DNA of 64,000 nucleotides from Polaribacter sp. Hel1_33_78 (GCF_900106075.1 NZ_LT629794.1:910001-974000), one strand, 5' to 3'. Counted from the first letter of the stretch, positions 1 through 10,149 are shown. The notes: generated by a model not told the origin, from the sequence alone. Translations and numbers: made by a program.

Positions 1-110
1 TTTGACTTAATTAAAGTTTGATATACATACTCATATAGTTATTTATACAATTTCTAACTTCATTCTTCATGAAAAGTATTTTTTTCATTTTTATAATAGT
101 CCATTTTATT

Positions 111-138
111 TTTGAGTTCTTAAATAGTCTTATATTTG
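111..138 (+). promoter_or_regulatory. Probable promoter of tgt
   Basis: TATATTTG at 131-138 matches the Bacteroidota -7 element TAnnTTTG. A TTTG lies at 111-114, but the 16-base spacer is shorter than the usual 19-21. The -7 element ends only 6 bases before the preferred ATG at 145, so transcription would begin at or next to the start codon. Confidence 0.5.
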
Positions 139-144
139 TCATCA

Positions 145-1275
145 ATGAATTTTGACTTAAAAATAACGGACCCAAAGAGTAAGGCGAGAGCAGGAGTTAT
201 AACGACTGATCATGGAGTGATTGAAACCCCAATTTTTATGCCCGTAGGAACTGTTGGCACTGTAAAAGGTGTCCATCAGACAGAACTAAAAACGGAGGTA
301 AAACCCGATATAATTTTAGCCAACACCTATCATTTATATTTACGACCAAAAACTAATATTTTAGAGCAGGCAGGTGGTATACATAAGTTTATGAATTGGG
401 ATAGAAATATCTTAACAGACTCTGGAGGCTATCAAGTATATTCGCTTTCAGGAAGGAGAAAAATAGAAGAAGAAGGTGTTAAATTTAAAAGCCATATTGA
501 TGGGTCTATGCATTTTTTCACTCCGGAAAATGTGATGGAGGTTCAACGAACTATTGGAGCCGATATTATTATGGCTTTCGATGAATGTACACCTTATCCA
601 TGCGACTATAATTATGCGAAACGTTCTATGCATATGACGCATAGATGGTTGGACAGATGTATAAATCATCTTGAAAACTTACCTTATAAATATGGTTATG
701 AACAAACTTTTTTTCCTATTGTTCAGGGAAGTACGTATAAAGATTTAAGAAGGCAATCTGCTGAATATATTGCGAATGCAGGCGCTCAAGGAAATGCAAT
801 TGGTGGATTATCGGTTGGAGAACCTGCTGAAGAAATGTATGCAATGACCGAGGTTGTTGCTGAAATACTCCCAGAAGATAAACCAAGATATTTAATGGGT
901 GTAGGTACTCCAATAAATATATTAGAGAATATCGCTTTAGGTATTGATATGTTCGATTGTGTAATGCCAACTAGGAATGCCAGAAATGGAATGTTATTTA
1001 CTGCTCATGGAACTATTAATATTAAAAACAAAAAATGGGAAAATGATTTTTCTCCCATTGATGAAATGGATATTACTTATGTAGATACGTTATATTCTAA
1101 AGCCTATTTACGTCATTTATTTGCTGCTAAAGAAATGTTAGGAAAACAGATTGCTTCTATTCACAATCTAGGATTTTATGTATGGTTAACTCGTGAGGCT
1201 AGAAAACATATTTTAGCGGGCGATTTTAGAGTATGGAAAGATAAAATGGTAAAACAAATGGATAAACGTTTGTAA
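145..1275 (+). CDS. tgt: Queuine/preQ1 tRNA-guanine transglycosylase
   Basis: Exchanges guanine 34 of GUN-anticodon tRNAs for a queuosine precursor in the cytoplasm. Counted from the ATG at 145 the protein has 376 residues, the usual bacterial length. A TTG three codons upstream is also open, but it lies inside the promoter element, so ATG is preferred. TDSGGYQ carries the catalytic-pocket Asp92, and FDCVMPTRNARNG carries the nucleophile Asp271. The oddity is near residues 306-314: the zinc-binding CxCxxC of most bacterial Tgt proteins is replaced by EMDITYVDT, with no cysteine, although the distal His340 of IHNL remains. The gene leads a run with lptG. Family assignment is secure; loss of zinc is inferred from the missing ligands. 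Confidence 0.96.
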   Translation: MNFDLKITDPKSKARAGVITTDHGVIETPIFMPVGTVGTVKGVHQTELKTEVKPDIILANTYHLYLRPKTNILEQAGGIHKFMNWDRNILTDSGGYQVYSLSGRRKIEEEGVKFKSHIDGSMHFFTPENVMEVQRTIGADIIMAFDECTPYPCDYNYAKRSMHMTHRWLDRCINHLENLPYKYGYEQTFFPIVQGSTYKDLRRQSAEYIANAGAQGNAIGGLSVGEPAEEMYAMTEVVAEILPEDKPRYLMGVGTPINILENIALGIDMFDCVMPTRNARNGMLFTAHGTINIKNKKWENDFSPIDEMDITYVDTLYSKAYLRHLFAAKEMLGKQIASIHNLGFYVWLTREARKHILAGDFRVWKDKMVKQMDKRL

Positions 1276-1314
1276 ATTTTTTAAAACATGAATTTCTAAA
1301 TATAAGTTTAGCTT

Positions 1315-2406
1315 TTGAAAATTATAGATTGGTACATATTAAAACGATTTTTAGTAACCTTTTTGTTTACTTTACTAATTTTGATTCCTATTGCTGTTGC
1401 TATAGATATCTCTGAAAAAATTGATAATTTTTTAGAACATGCAGATTTAGGATTTTATCAAGTTGTAGATGAGTATTATAAAAATTTTATCATTTATTAT
1501 GCAAATACATTTATGCCCTTGGCATTGTTTATTGCTGTAATTTTATTCACTTCAAAACTTTCTAATAATACAGAGATTATTGCAATTACGAATGCTAAAG
1601 TTTCGTTTACAAGATTTCTATATCCGTATTTTTTAGGGGCCACTTTAATTACAATGGTTTCACTTTTAATGAATCATTTTGTTGTACCTAGTAGCAGTAA
1701 AACTAGAAAAAAGTTTGAGAAAGAATATATAAATAGTAGAAAGCAAAAAAATGAGTTAAAATATATAAATGATTTCAGTCTGCAATTAACAGATAGTACT
1801 TACATATTTATAAGAAGTTTTAATACACAATCAAATTCTGGTTATGATTTTACTTCGGAAGTGTATAATGGTTTAAAATTAAAATCAAAATTAGTAGGAG
1901 ATAATATAAAATTCAATACAAAAGACTCTGTTTTTACACTTCAAAATTGGAGAAAACGTCAAATATATAAGGATAGAGACAGCATTTTTTCTGGAAATAA
2001 ACTAGATACTGTTTTTAGTTTTACGCCTAAGGATTTAATTTACAAATCTGCGCTATCCCAAGAAATGCCTTCTGATGAATTGATGAAATTTATTCGTATT
2101 TCAAAGAAAAGAGGTGTTAAAAATTTGAATGCGTATTTGGTTGAATTTCATAAAAGAACAAGTCTCCCAATCGCTAGTTACATACTTACAATTATTGCTG
2201 TAGCGCTAGCATTTAGGAAAAAAAGAGGTGGAACAGGAATCAATTTGGCAATAGGAGTGGCTATTATGTTTATCTACGTTTTTCTAATGAAAATTTCAGA
2301 AGTCTTAGGAGCTGTAGCAGATGTAAATTCGTTATTATATGTCTGGATGCCAAATTTCTTTTTTGGTAGTTTAGCTATATATCTGTATTACTATGCTAAA
2401 AAATAG
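1315..2406 (+). CDS. lptG: LptF/LptG-family LPS export permease
   Basis: Inner-membrane subunit of the Lpt ABC system that lifts lipopolysaccharide from the inner membrane towards the cell surface. The 363 residues show the family plan: a transmembrane pair near the N-terminus (about 12-35 and 60-80), a third helix near 100-120, a periplasmic beta-jellyroll of about 150 residues, and three C-terminal helices from about 285. The start is TTG; the only nearby upstream in-frame ATG (1288) hits a stop after two codons. The next gene begins inside its last codons. Whether this is the LptF or LptG paralogue cannot be fixed from one copy; the position after tgt is typical of Flavobacteriaceae. Confidence 0.88.
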   Translation: MKIIDWYILKRFLVTFLFTLLILIPIAVAIDISEKIDNFLEHADLGFYQVVDEYYKNFIIYYANTFMPLALFIAVILFTSKLSNNTEIIAITNAKVSFTRFLYPYFLGATLITMVSLLMNHFVVPSSSKTRKKFEKEYINSRKQKNELKYINDFSLQLTDSTYIFIRSFNTQSNSGYDFTSEVYNGLKLKSKLVGDNIKFNTKDSVFTLQNWRKRQIYKDRDSIFSGNKLDTVFSFTPKDLIYKSALSQEMPSDELMKFIRISKKRGVKNLNAYLVEFHKRTSLPIASYILTIIAVALAFRKKRGGTGINLAIGVAIMFIYVFLMKISEVLGAVADVNSLLYVWMPNFFFGSLAIYLYYYAKK

Positions 2407-3301
2407 GTTCAAAAATTATTTATTACTTCATCTCATTGTTTTTATCTGGGGATTTACAGCAATATTAGGTGCATTAATTACTATTGATGCGATTCCCTTA
2501 GTTTTCTTTAGAATGGGTTTAGCAGTTATTTTTATTACAATTTATTTTCTTTTCAAAAGAAAAAGTTTTTATGTGGATAAAAAAGGATTGCTCAAGTTTT
2601 TAATAACAGGAATTATTATTGCACTTCATTGGATTTTCTTTTTCAAAGCCATAAAAGTTTCAAATGTTTCTGTCGCTTTAGTAACCATGAGTACAGGTGC
2701 ATTTTTCACCTCTTTAATAGAACCTATTTTTTTTAAAAGGAAGTTGAAATTACTAGAAATCATTCTTGGATTATTAGTGATAGTAGGTTTATATATTATT
2801 TTTAATTTCGAAAGTCAATATAAATTAGGAATTGGGTACGCTTTACTCTCTTCTTTTTTAGGGTCCTTATTCGCTGTTTTAAATGGTCTTTTTATTAAAA
2901 AGTATAGTGCAAGTTCTATATCATTATATCAACTATTATTTGGAACTCTTTTTGTTACATTCTATTTATTTTTAAATAATAGTTTTTCAATCTCTTTTTT
3001 TAGTTTACAAAAATCAGATTGGATTTATTTGCTGATATTGAGCAGTATTTGCACTGCTTATGCATTTATTGCATCCGTAAAAGTGATGAAATATTTATCT
3101 CCATATACGGTTATGCTGACCATAAATTTAGAGCCAGTTTATGCTATTATTTTAGCGCTGTTTGTTTTTGGAGACAAAGAAAAAATGAAACTAGAATTTT
3201 ATTTAGGTGCCTGTATTGTTTTAGGAGTTGTTCTAATTAATGGAATTATTAAGAATAAATCATTAATAAAACAGAAGATTTTACAAAAGGTAAAAAAATA
3301 A
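2393..3301 (+). CDS. EamA/DMT-family transporter
   Basis: A 302-residue, strongly hydrophobic protein with about ten predicted transmembrane segments and the internal duplication typical of EamA drug/metabolite transporters; the start of helix 1 (HLIVFIWGFTAILG) is characteristic. It probably exports or exchanges a small metabolite across the inner membrane, but the substrate cannot be inferred. Its ATG overlaps the end of lptG by 14 bases, so translation is likely coupled. The basic C-terminal tail is cytoplasmic in the expected topology. Family call is firm; function is unknown. Confidence 0.85.
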   Translation: MLKNRFKNYLLLHLIVFIWGFTAILGALITIDAIPLVFFRMGLAVIFITIYFLFKRKSFYVDKKGLLKFLITGIIIALHWIFFFKAIKVSNVSVALVTMSTGAFFTSLIEPIFFKRKLKLLEIILGLLVIVGLYIIFNFESQYKLGIGYALLSSFLGSLFAVLNGLFIKKYSASSISLYQLLFGTLFVTFYLFLNNSFSISFFSLQKSDWIYLLILSSICTAYAFIASVKVMKYLSPYTVMLTINLEPVYAIILALFVFGDKEKMKLEFYLGACIVLGVVLINGIIKNKSLIKQKILQKVKK

Positions 3302-3307
3302 ATCAAC

Positions 3308-3340
3308 TTGCCTAAAAAAGTAAATTTTATAGTATGTTTG
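3308..3340 (+). promoter_or_regulatory. Probable promoter of accA
   Basis: TTG at 3308-3310 and TATGTTTG at 3333-3340, separated by 22 bases, fit the Bacteroidota consensus with a slightly long spacer. The element lies in the 72-base gap between the EamA gene and accA. Confidence 0.5.
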
Positions 3341-3373
3341 TTAATCCAAATAACTAAATCAAAATAACTATAA

Positions 3374-4327
3374 ATGGAATATTTAGATTTTGAAATGCCG
3401 ATAAAAGAGCTGGAAGATCAGCTACAAAAGTGTCAAATTATTGGTAAAGAAAGTGATGTAGATGTTACAGCAACTTGTAAAAAAATAGAAAAAAAATTAG
3501 CAGAAGCGAGAAAGAGTATATATAAAAATATAACTCCTTGGCAAAGAGTTCAATTATCCAGACACCCAAATAGACCTTATACTTTAGATTATATCAAAGC
3601 AATTTGTGGAGATACTTTTATGGAACTTCATGGAGACAGAAATGTTAAAGATGATAAAGCTATGATTGGTGGTTTAGGGAAAATTGGAGACCAATCTTTT
3701 ATGTTTATTGGTCAACAAAAAGGATACAATACAAAAACGCGTCAGTACAGAAACTTTGGAATGGCGAATCCAGAAGGGTACAGAAAAGCGTTACGTTTAA
3801 TGAAGATGGCAGAAAAATTTAGAATTCCTGTAGTCACGTTATTGGATACACCTGGAGCATATCCTGGTTTAGAAGCAGAAGAACGTGGACAGGGAGAGGC
3901 TATTGCCAGAAATATTTTAGAAATGACTCGTTTAAAAACACCAATTATTACCGTGGTTATTGGTGAAGGAGCCTCTGGAGGAGCATTAGGTATAGGGGTA
4001 GGAGACCGAGTTTATATGATGGAAAATACTTGGTATACCGTTATTTCTCCTGAATCTTGTTCTTCAATTTTATGGAGGAGTTGGGAATATAAGGAGCAAG
4101 CTGCAGCAGCATTAAAATTAACAGGAACTGATATGAAAAGGTTAAAATTAATTGACGCTATTATTAAGGAACCAATTGGTGGTGCGCATACCAATAGAGA
4201 AGGAGCTTTTAAAGCTGTTGAAGCACAAATTTTAAATGCTTTTAATGAGTTAAAAGATTTATCTGATACAGATTTAATAATTAAAAGAATGGAGAAATAT
4301 TCAGAGATGGGTGTTTATAAAGAATAA
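3374..4327 (+). CDS. accA: Acetyl-CoA carboxylase carboxyltransferase, alpha subunit
   Basis: Alpha half of the carboxyltransferase that moves the carboxyl group from biotin on AccB to acetyl-CoA, the first committed step of fatty-acid synthesis. The 317-residue length matches the family. The N-terminal helical region (residues 1-60) is followed by the crotonase-like core with [12 protein letters not shown], the oxyanion-hole segment [16 protein letters not shown] and the [11 protein letters not shown] stretch. AccA proteins lack the zinc ribbon found in AccD, as here. It has its own upstream promoter and is closed by a strong hairpin, so it can be transcribed alone. No anomaly seen. Confidence 0.97.
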   Translation: MEYLDFEMPIKELEDQLQKCQIIGKESDVDVTATCKKIEKKLAEARKSIYKNITPWQRVQLSRHPNRPYTLDYIKAICGDTFMELHGDRNVKDDKAMIGGLGKIGDQSFMFIGQQKGYNTKTRQYRNFGMANPEGYRKALRLMKMAEKFRIPVVTLLDTPGAYPGLEAEERGQGEAIARNILEMTRLKTPIITVVIGEGASGGALGIGVGDRVYMMENTWYTVISPESCSSILWRSWEYKEQAAAALKLTGTDMKRLKLIDAIIKEPIGGAHTNREGAFKAVEAQILNAFNELKDLSDTDLIIKRMEKYSEMGVYKE

Positions 4328-4347
4328 ATATTTTAAAGTCAAAGAAA

Positions 4348-4386
4348 AATAAAAGCGAAATTCAACTTTGAATTTCGCTTTTATTT
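4348..4386. terminator. Bidirectional terminator between accA and the convergent lipoprotein gene
   Basis: An inverted repeat of about 17 base pairs (left arm 4348-4364, right arm 4369-4385) with a four-base loop; the arms contain AAAAGCGAAATTCA and its complement. The T-rich ends on both strands suit termination of accA (plus) and the gene at 4409-5434 (minus). Confidence 0.85.
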
Positions 4387-4408
4387 TGATTTATTTTTAG
4401 ATCTTCAA

Positions 4409-5434
4409 TTAAATATCCAACGAATTTAGTAAAGATTTTAATCTAGGGTCAGAGGGCCTAGACACGTTTGAATCTATAATTTCACCTGCTGGATCAATTA
4501 AAATAAATCTAGGTATTGAATTTATTTGATACGCTTGTTGAAAAGAAAAATCTTGTCCAGACCAAAGTTGAACTCCAGTCATATTTTTTTTCTTTACAAA
4601 AGCCCTCCATTTTTTTTCTGCGGCTTCCCAAGAACCTCCACTTCTTCGAGATTCATCTGTAGAAATACTAACAAACTCAATATTTTTATTATGATATTCT
4701 TTCTCTAAAGTTTGTAAATAGGGTATTTGTTGTATACAAGGACGGCACCAAGTAGCCCAAACATCAATATAAACATATTTTCCTTTAAAGGAGTCTAATG
4801 ACTTTTTACCTCCTTTAAAATCTACATAATTTTCAAATTTAGGAGAAGTTCTTCCTTTTCCAGTGACTCTGTTTTGGTTATATGCATTGCTAAAATTAAT
4901 AACTAATTGATTGTTTTGGTCAAGAAAAGAATTGTAAAGGGTACTATCTAGATGATTGTAAGAATTTAAAATACTATCATACTCAAACTTTATTTGATTA
5001 ATTTTTTTCTTGAAATCATCCTCTTCTAAATTTAAATTTATTTGAGGATTTTGGACACTTTTATTTTTTTCTACTTGAGCAATAATAAAATTACTGTTAT
5101 CAGAACCTTTGCCAGAAAATTTTAAACTTTTCATGAAATTTTGAGCATCTCCAACAAGGGAAATATTGTATCCATTTTTTAAATAAATTGGAGCTCTGTT
5201 ATTACTAGCTTCCATTGTATAAATTGCACCTTCCTCAACTTTTAATGTGTCTTTAAAAACACCTCCTGAGTTTATATTTATTTCTTTTATAATTCCTTGC
5301 CTGTTTGAAATTGTTAAGAATGAATCTTGAGTATTTTCAAGTTTACCGGATAAAGTAAGATGATTTTGAGGCTGTTCTGGAATACAAGAACTCATAATTA
5401 ATAAACCAAAGAGAAGTATATAAATGTTTTTCAT
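4409..5434 (-). CDS. TlpA-like thioredoxin-fold lipoprotein
   Basis: A 341-residue envelope protein. The N-terminus has a lipoprotein signal with lipobox MSSC (Cys17). Residues about 20-110 look like the beta-rich DUF4369 domain often joined to thioredoxin folds in Bacteroidota. A helical linker is followed by a TlpA/AhpC-type domain from about residue 205, with active site WCRPC near residues 229-233, the STDE segment, and the cis-proline loop SIPRF. It likely acts as a membrane-anchored disulfide reductase in the periplasm; the partner is unknown. It is divergent from hutH and convergent with accA. Confidence 0.88.
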   Translation of the reverse strand: MKNIYILLFGLLIMSSCIPEQPQNHLTLSGKLENTQDSFLTISNRQGIIKEININSGGVFKDTLKVEEGAIYTMEASNNRAPIYLKNGYNISLVGDAQNFMKSLKFSGKGSDNSNFIIAQVEKNKSVQNPQINLNLEEDDFKKKINQIKFEYDSILNSYNHLDSTLYNSFLDQNNQLVINFSNAYNQNRVTGKGRTSPKFENYVDFKGGKKSLDSFKGKYVYIDVWATWCRPCIQQIPYLQTLEKEYHNKNIEFVSISTDESRRSGGSWEAAEKKWRAFVKKKNMTGVQLWSGQDFSFQQAYQINSIPRFILIDPAGEIIDSNVSRPSDPRLKSLLNSLDI

Positions 5435-5497
5435 TTTGAAAATTTAAAGATGCTACAAATATAAAATATTAATTCAATGAAAAATAGTTAAAATCGC

Positions 5498-5509
5498 TTG
5501 CATATGCAA
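5498..5509. promoter_or_regulatory. 12-bp perfect palindrome upstream of hutH, candidate operator
   Basis: TTGCATATGCAA is fully self-complementary and sits 38 bases before the hutH ATG, in the 113-base gap shared with the divergent lipoprotein gene. A near -7 element (TGAATTTG, 5513-5520) follows within 4 bases, so a bound protein could block or recruit polymerase. The regulator is unknown. Confidence 0.4.
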
Positions 5510-5547
5510 CTATGAATTTGCACTTTTGAATTTCAATCAATCAAAAT

Positions 5548-7056
5548 ATGATTTCCATTCATTATATAAACTCAACACCTTTGGATTTATCTAAAATTCA
5601 AGAAATAATTTCTTTGGATGTAAAGTTAGCATTATCAGAAACTGCTATTCAAAAAATTAAAAAATGTAGGTCTTTTTTGGATGTAAAAACGAAATCGATT
5701 TCGAAACCAATTTATGGTATTAATACAGGTTTTGGAGCTTTGTATAATGTAAAGATAAAAGACAATAATTTACAGAAATTACAAGAAAATTTGGTAATGA
5801 GTCATGCTTGTGGAACAGGAGATGAAGTGCCAAAAGAAATTGTAAAATTGATGATTTTATTTAAAGTGCAAGCTCTCAGTTATGGACATTCAGGAGTGCA
5901 ATTGGCTACTGTAAATAGATTAATAGATTTCTATAACAATGATATTATTCCTGTCATTTACACGCAAGGTTCTCTTGGAGCCTCAGGAGATTTATCACCT
6001 TTAGCACATTTGTCTTTGCCTTTAATTGGATTAGGAAAGGTAGATTATAAGGGTGAGATAATTTCATCGGAAGAATTATTAAAAGTATTTTCTTGGGATA
6101 AAATAAGTTTACAATCAAAGGAGGGTTTGGCGCTATTAAACGGAACACAATTTATGTCGGCTTACGGAATTCATTGTTTGTTAAAAGCACATAAATTATC
6201 TTATTTAGCAGATTTAATTGGTACTATTTCTTTAGAGGGTTTTGACGGACGCATAGAACCTTTTAACGAGTTAATTCATTTTGCAAGACCACATAATGGA
6301 CAGATAAAAACAGCGCAAAGAATTAAAGATTTTTTGGAAGAAAGTGAATTGATTGTGCAAGAAAAACAGCATGTACAAGATCCTTATTCTTTTCGATGTA
6401 TGCCGCAAGTTCATGGGGCAACAAAAGATACGATTAGGTTTGTAACCAAAACCTTTTTGACAGAAATTAATTCTGTAACAGACAACCCTAATATTTTTGT
6501 AGATGAAGATGAAATTATTTCAGGAGGAAATTTTCATGGACAACCTTTAGCGTTAGGATTAGATTTTTTAGCGATTGCGCTAGCAGAGTTAGGAAACATA
6601 TCTGAAAGAAGAACCTATCAATTAGTTTCTGGGCACAGGCATCTGCCTCCTTTTTTGATTTCAAATCCTGGATTAAATTCAGGGTTTATGATTCCGCAAT
6701 ATACCGCAGCAAGTATTGTTAGTCAGAATAAACAATATGCAACTCCAGCAAGTGTAGATTCTATTGAGTCTAGTAATGGACAAGAAGATCATGTTTCGAT
6801 GGGGGCAAATGCCGCGACAAAATGTAAAAAGATAGTGGATAATTTACAGTCTATTTTTGCTATTGAATTGTTTACAGCTTCACAGGCATTAAGTTTTGGA
6901 AATGGAAAAAGTTCTCCTTTTTTAGAAAGCATAATGAGTCTCTTTAGACAAGAAGTTACGATTGTAGAAGAAGACCGGGTTTTACATGATGATATTGTAA
7001 ATGCTTCCGAGTTTATTAATTCTTTAGAAATTGACAGTCTAGAATTGTTTGGGTAG
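5548..7056 (+). CDS. hutH: Histidine ammonia-lyase
   Basis: Converts L-histidine to urocanate and ammonia, the first step of histidine degradation, in the cytoplasm. The 502-residue protein has the Ala-Ser-Gly triad (145-147, GSLGASGDLSPLAH) that cyclises to the MIO cofactor. Ser85-His86 in NLVMSHACG is the substrate-selectivity pair seen in histidine lyases rather than tyrosine or phenylalanine lyases. The conserved segments FRCMPQVHGA and SGGNFHGQPLA are present. The gene stands alone: hutU, hutI and hutG are not adjacent. A perfect palindrome upstream may be an operator. Confidence 0.94.
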   Translation: MISIHYINSTPLDLSKIQEIISLDVKLALSETAIQKIKKCRSFLDVKTKSISKPIYGINTGFGALYNVKIKDNNLQKLQENLVMSHACGTGDEVPKEIVKLMILFKVQALSYGHSGVQLATVNRLIDFYNNDIIPVIYTQGSLGASGDLSPLAHLSLPLIGLGKVDYKGEIISSEELLKVFSWDKISLQSKEGLALLNGTQFMSAYGIHCLLKAHKLSYLADLIGTISLEGFDGRIEPFNELIHFARPHNGQIKTAQRIKDFLEESELIVQEKQHVQDPYSFRCMPQVHGATKDTIRFVTKTFLTEINSVTDNPNIFVDEDEIISGGNFHGQPLALGLDFLAIALAELGNISERRTYQLVSGHRHLPPFLISNPGLNSGFMIPQYTAASIVSQNKQYATPASVDSIESSNGQEDHVSMGANAATKCKKIVDNLQSIFAIELFTASQALSFGNGKSSPFLESIMSLFRQEVTIVEEDRVLHDDIVNASEFINSLEIDSLELFG

Positions 7057-7277
7057 TTATATGTTTTTTCTATTTGGATTTAATACTTTTAATTTGTTTG
7101 TCATATCGATTATAAACTGCCTGAATACTTCTTCAGATGCAACCCAAAAAAAATTAATTTTTTTAGACACATGATATGTTTTCTTCTCGGTAAATTTTAA
7201 AAATAGGATAAATAGTTTAATAGCGAATTAATATTTTTCAAGTCAAAAATCCATTAGTAAGAGGGTTTTTTTTATAA

Positions 7278-7305
7278 AAAATCCCGAACGAAAGTTCGGG
7301 ATTTT
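7278..7305. terminator. Bidirectional terminator between hutH and clpC
   Basis: A perfect 12-bp stem (AAAATCCCGAAC with its complement) closed by a GAAA tetraloop at 7290-7293. T-rich flanks occur on both strands. It lies 7 bases beyond the clpC stop codon and also serves the convergent hutH. Confidence 0.9.
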
Positions 7306-7312
7306 CCTATTT

Positions 7313-9877
7313 TTAAGATTCAGTTTCTGTTCTAGTTTCAGGCTTCTTTTTACCTTTTTTAATTTTGATGGTGAGTTTGTTTTTATCATCATCAAAATCC
7401 ATAGTAATGGTGTCTCCTTCAGATAATTTAGAATTTACGATTTCTTCAGCTAAAGCATCTTCTATATATTTCTGAATAGCTCTCTTAAGTGGCCTTGCTC
7501 CATATTTTTTATCAAAACCTTTATCTGCTATATAATCTTTTGCTTTTTCGCTTAACTTTAAAGTATAGCCCAAATCGGATATTCTATGCAGTAATTTATC
7601 TAACTCAATATCAATAATAGAATGAATGTCTCCTCTTTCTAAAGCATTAAATACAATTACATCGTCTATTCTGTTTAAAAATTCAGGAGCAAAAGATTTC
7701 TTTAAAGCTCCTTCAATTACAGATTTTGCATGTGCATCTGCTTGTTCTTTTTTCGATGAAGTTCCAAAACCTACACCACCACCAAAGTCTTTTAATTGAC
7801 GCGCACCAATATTAGAAGTCATAATAATTATGGTGTTTCTAAAATCGATTTTACGTCCAAGACTATCCGTAATATATCCATCATCTAAAATCTGAAGTAA
7901 CATATTAAATACATCTGGATGTGCTTTTTCAATTTCATCTAATAAAATAACTGAATACGGTTTTCTTCTTACTTTCTCAGTTAACTGTCCTCCTTCTTCG
8001 TATCCAACATAACCTGGAGGTGCACCAATTAAACGAGATATAGCAAATTTCTCCATGTATTCACTCATATCAATTCTAATTAAAGAATCATCAGAGTCAA
8101 ATAATTCACGCGCTAAAACTTTCGCTAATTGTGTTTTTCCAACACCAGTTTGTCCTAGGAAAATAAAAGAACCAATGGGTTTGTTTGGGTCTTTTAATCC
8201 AACTCTATTTCGCTGAATTGCTTTTACAACTTTAGTAACAGCTTCATTTTGTCCTATTATTTTTCCTTTAATTAACTCTGGTAGTTCATGTAATCTATGC
8301 GTTTCTGCTTCTGCGACTCTATTTACAGGAATACCAGTCATCATGGAAACAACTTCTGCAACGTTGTCTTCTGTAACAATTTCTCTGTTTAATTTAGAGT
8401 CATCTTCCCATTGTTTTTGAGCAGAGTTCAAAGCCGCTTCCATGTTCTTTTCATCATCCCTTAATTTGGCAGCTTCTTCATATTTCTGACTATTAACGGC
8501 TTTTGTTTTATGATTCCTAATAAATTCTAATTGTGATTCTAACTCTAAAACTTGCTGAGGAACTATAATATTTGTAATATGAATTCTAGATCCGGCTTCA
8601 TCTAAAGCATCAATTGCTTTGTCTGGAAGATATCTGTCAGTCATGTATCTGTTGGTTAATTGTACACAAGCTTCAATAGCATCATCTGTATAATTAACAT
8701 GATGATGTTCTTCGTATTTGCTCTTAATATTTTGTAAAATTTGAATGGTTTCTTTTACGGAGGTAGGATCTACAATTACCTTTTGAAAACGACGTTCTAG
8801 AGCGCCATCTTTTTCGATGTTTGTCCTAAACTCATCTAAAGTTGTAGCTCCTATACATTGTATTTCTCCTCTTGCTAAAGCTGGCTTTAACATGTTTGAT
8901 GCGTCTAAAGAACCGGTTGCACCACCAGCACCAACAATGGTGTGAATTTCATCGATGAATAAAATAATGTCTTCATTTTTTTCGAGCTCATTCATTAAAG
9001 CTTTCATACGTTCCTCGAATTGACCTCTATATTTCGTACCCGCCACTAGGCTTGCTAAATCTAAAGAAACAATACGTTTGTCAAATAAAATTCTAGAAAC
9101 TTTACGTTCTATAATTCTCAAAGCCAAACCCTCTGCAATCGCAGATTTTCCAACTCCAGGTTCACCAATTAACATTGGATTATTTTTCTTTCTTCTACTT
9201 AAAATTTGCGAAACACGCTCAATTTCTTTTTGTCTACCCACAACAGGGTCTAATTTACCTTTCTCAGCTAAATCAGTTAAATCTCTACCAAAATTATCTA
9301 ATACAGGTGTTTTCGATTTTTTAGCGGTTTTACTTTTTTGAGATTGATCAAAAGGATTTGGTTTCTCTGAGGCGTACTCGTCATCAGAAGGTGTTTCTGC
9401 AATTGGATTTGAAGGTAAATCAACATCAAGATCATCTACATGCAATTGTTTGTATAGTGTTTTAACATCATCATAGTTCACATGATATTTTTGAATCAAC
9501 TTTGTCGTTGGGTCATTTTCATTTCTTAAGATACATAATAACAAATGTGCAGTGTCTATAGATTCACTTTGATACAACTTAGCTTCTAAAAAAGTAGTTT
9601 TAAGCGCCTTTTCGGCTTGTCTCGTTAAACGTAAACTAGGCTTGTCTTTATTGTCAGAAAATGTTGGGTTTGATGGGTTTAATTGTTCAAGTTTTTTACG
9701 CAATAAAACTAAATCAACATCAAATGTTGTTAAGATTTCTATTGCTTTTCCTTCTCCTTTTCTAATTAAACCTAATACAAGATGCTCTGTTCCAATAAAC
9801 TCATGCCCTAATCTTAAAGCTTCTTCTTTACTGAAAGTAATTACATCTCTGACTTTTGGTGAAAAATTATCGTCCAT
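7313..9877 (-). CDS. clpC: ClpC AAA+ unfoldase, Clp protease ATPase subunit
   Basis: Unfolds substrate proteins and feeds them to ClpP in the cytoplasm. Domain order in 854 residues: Clp_N repeat pair (about 1-145), a charged linker, AAA+ module 1 (Walker A GEPGVGKS 238-245, Walker B FIDE 307-310), a middle domain with a UVR motif (about 462-485), AAA+ module 2 (Walker A GQTGVGKT 575-582), and a C-terminal D2-small domain ending in a Lys-rich tail. The UVR middle domain and overall length indicate ClpC rather than ClpB or ClpA. A GVGFG loop in module 2 fits the ClpP-docking tripeptide. It is transcribed alone and ends at a strong hairpin. Confidence 0.95.
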   Translation of the reverse strand: MDDNFSPKVRDVITFSKEEALRLGHEFIGTEHLVLGLIRKGEGKAIEILTTFDVDLVLLRKKLEQLNPSNPTFSDNKDKPSLRLTRQAEKALKTTFLEAKLYQSESIDTAHLLLCILRNENDPTTKLIQKYHVNYDDVKTLYKQLHVDDLDVDLPSNPIAETPSDDEYASEKPNPFDQSQKSKTAKKSKTPVLDNFGRDLTDLAEKGKLDPVVGRQKEIERVSQILSRRKKNNPMLIGEPGVGKSAIAEGLALRIIERKVSRILFDKRIVSLDLASLVAGTKYRGQFEERMKALMNELEKNEDIILFIDEIHTIVGAGGATGSLDASNMLKPALARGEIQCIGATTLDEFRTNIEKDGALERRFQKVIVDPTSVKETIQILQNIKSKYEEHHHVNYTDDAIEACVQLTNRYMTDRYLPDKAIDALDEAGSRIHITNIIVPQQVLELESQLEFIRNHKTKAVNSQKYEEAAKLRDDEKNMEAALNSAQKQWEDDSKLNREIVTEDNVAEVVSMMTGIPVNRVAEAETHRLHELPELIKGKIIGQNEAVTKVVKAIQRNRVGLKDPNKPIGSFIFLGQTGVGKTQLAKVLARELFDSDDSLIRIDMSEYMEKFAISRLIGAPPGYVGYEEGGQLTEKVRRKPYSVILLDEIEKAHPDVFNMLLQILDDGYITDSLGRKIDFRNTIIIMTSNIGARQLKDFGGGVGFGTSSKKEQADAHAKSVIEGALKKSFAPEFLNRIDDVIVFNALERGDIHSIIDIELDKLLHRISDLGYTLKLSEKAKDYIADKGFDKKYGARPLKRAIQKYIEDALAEEIVNSKLSEGDTITMDFDDDKNKLTIKIKKGKKKPETRTETES

Positions 9878-10076
9878 ATTTCTTTCTCTCTTTATTAATT
9901 TGTAGTAAAATTAGTCCTTTATGTTTTAGCAATTACAAAAAATATGCCAATGCAAAAAAACTGACATTTTGACTATTGTAACAAGGTATAAAACTATTAG
10001 AAATCAAACAAATAAAATACTGTTAAAAAATATTAAAAAATGTTGATAACTCTGCCGAATTACAGCTACTAAAACC

Positions 10077-10106
10077 TTTGTGAAAAGGCGTAGAAATACT
10101 ATCTTG
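10077..10106 (+). promoter_or_regulatory. Probable promoter of gyrA
   Basis: TTTG at 10077-10080, a 19-base spacer, then TATCTTG at 10100-10106, one T short of the TAnnTTTG consensus. It leaves a leader of about 40 bases before the gyrA ATG. Confidence 0.5.
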
Positions 10107-10149
10107 CCTTGTCTTAAAAAAATGAATTAATTTTAATCAAAATATATAT

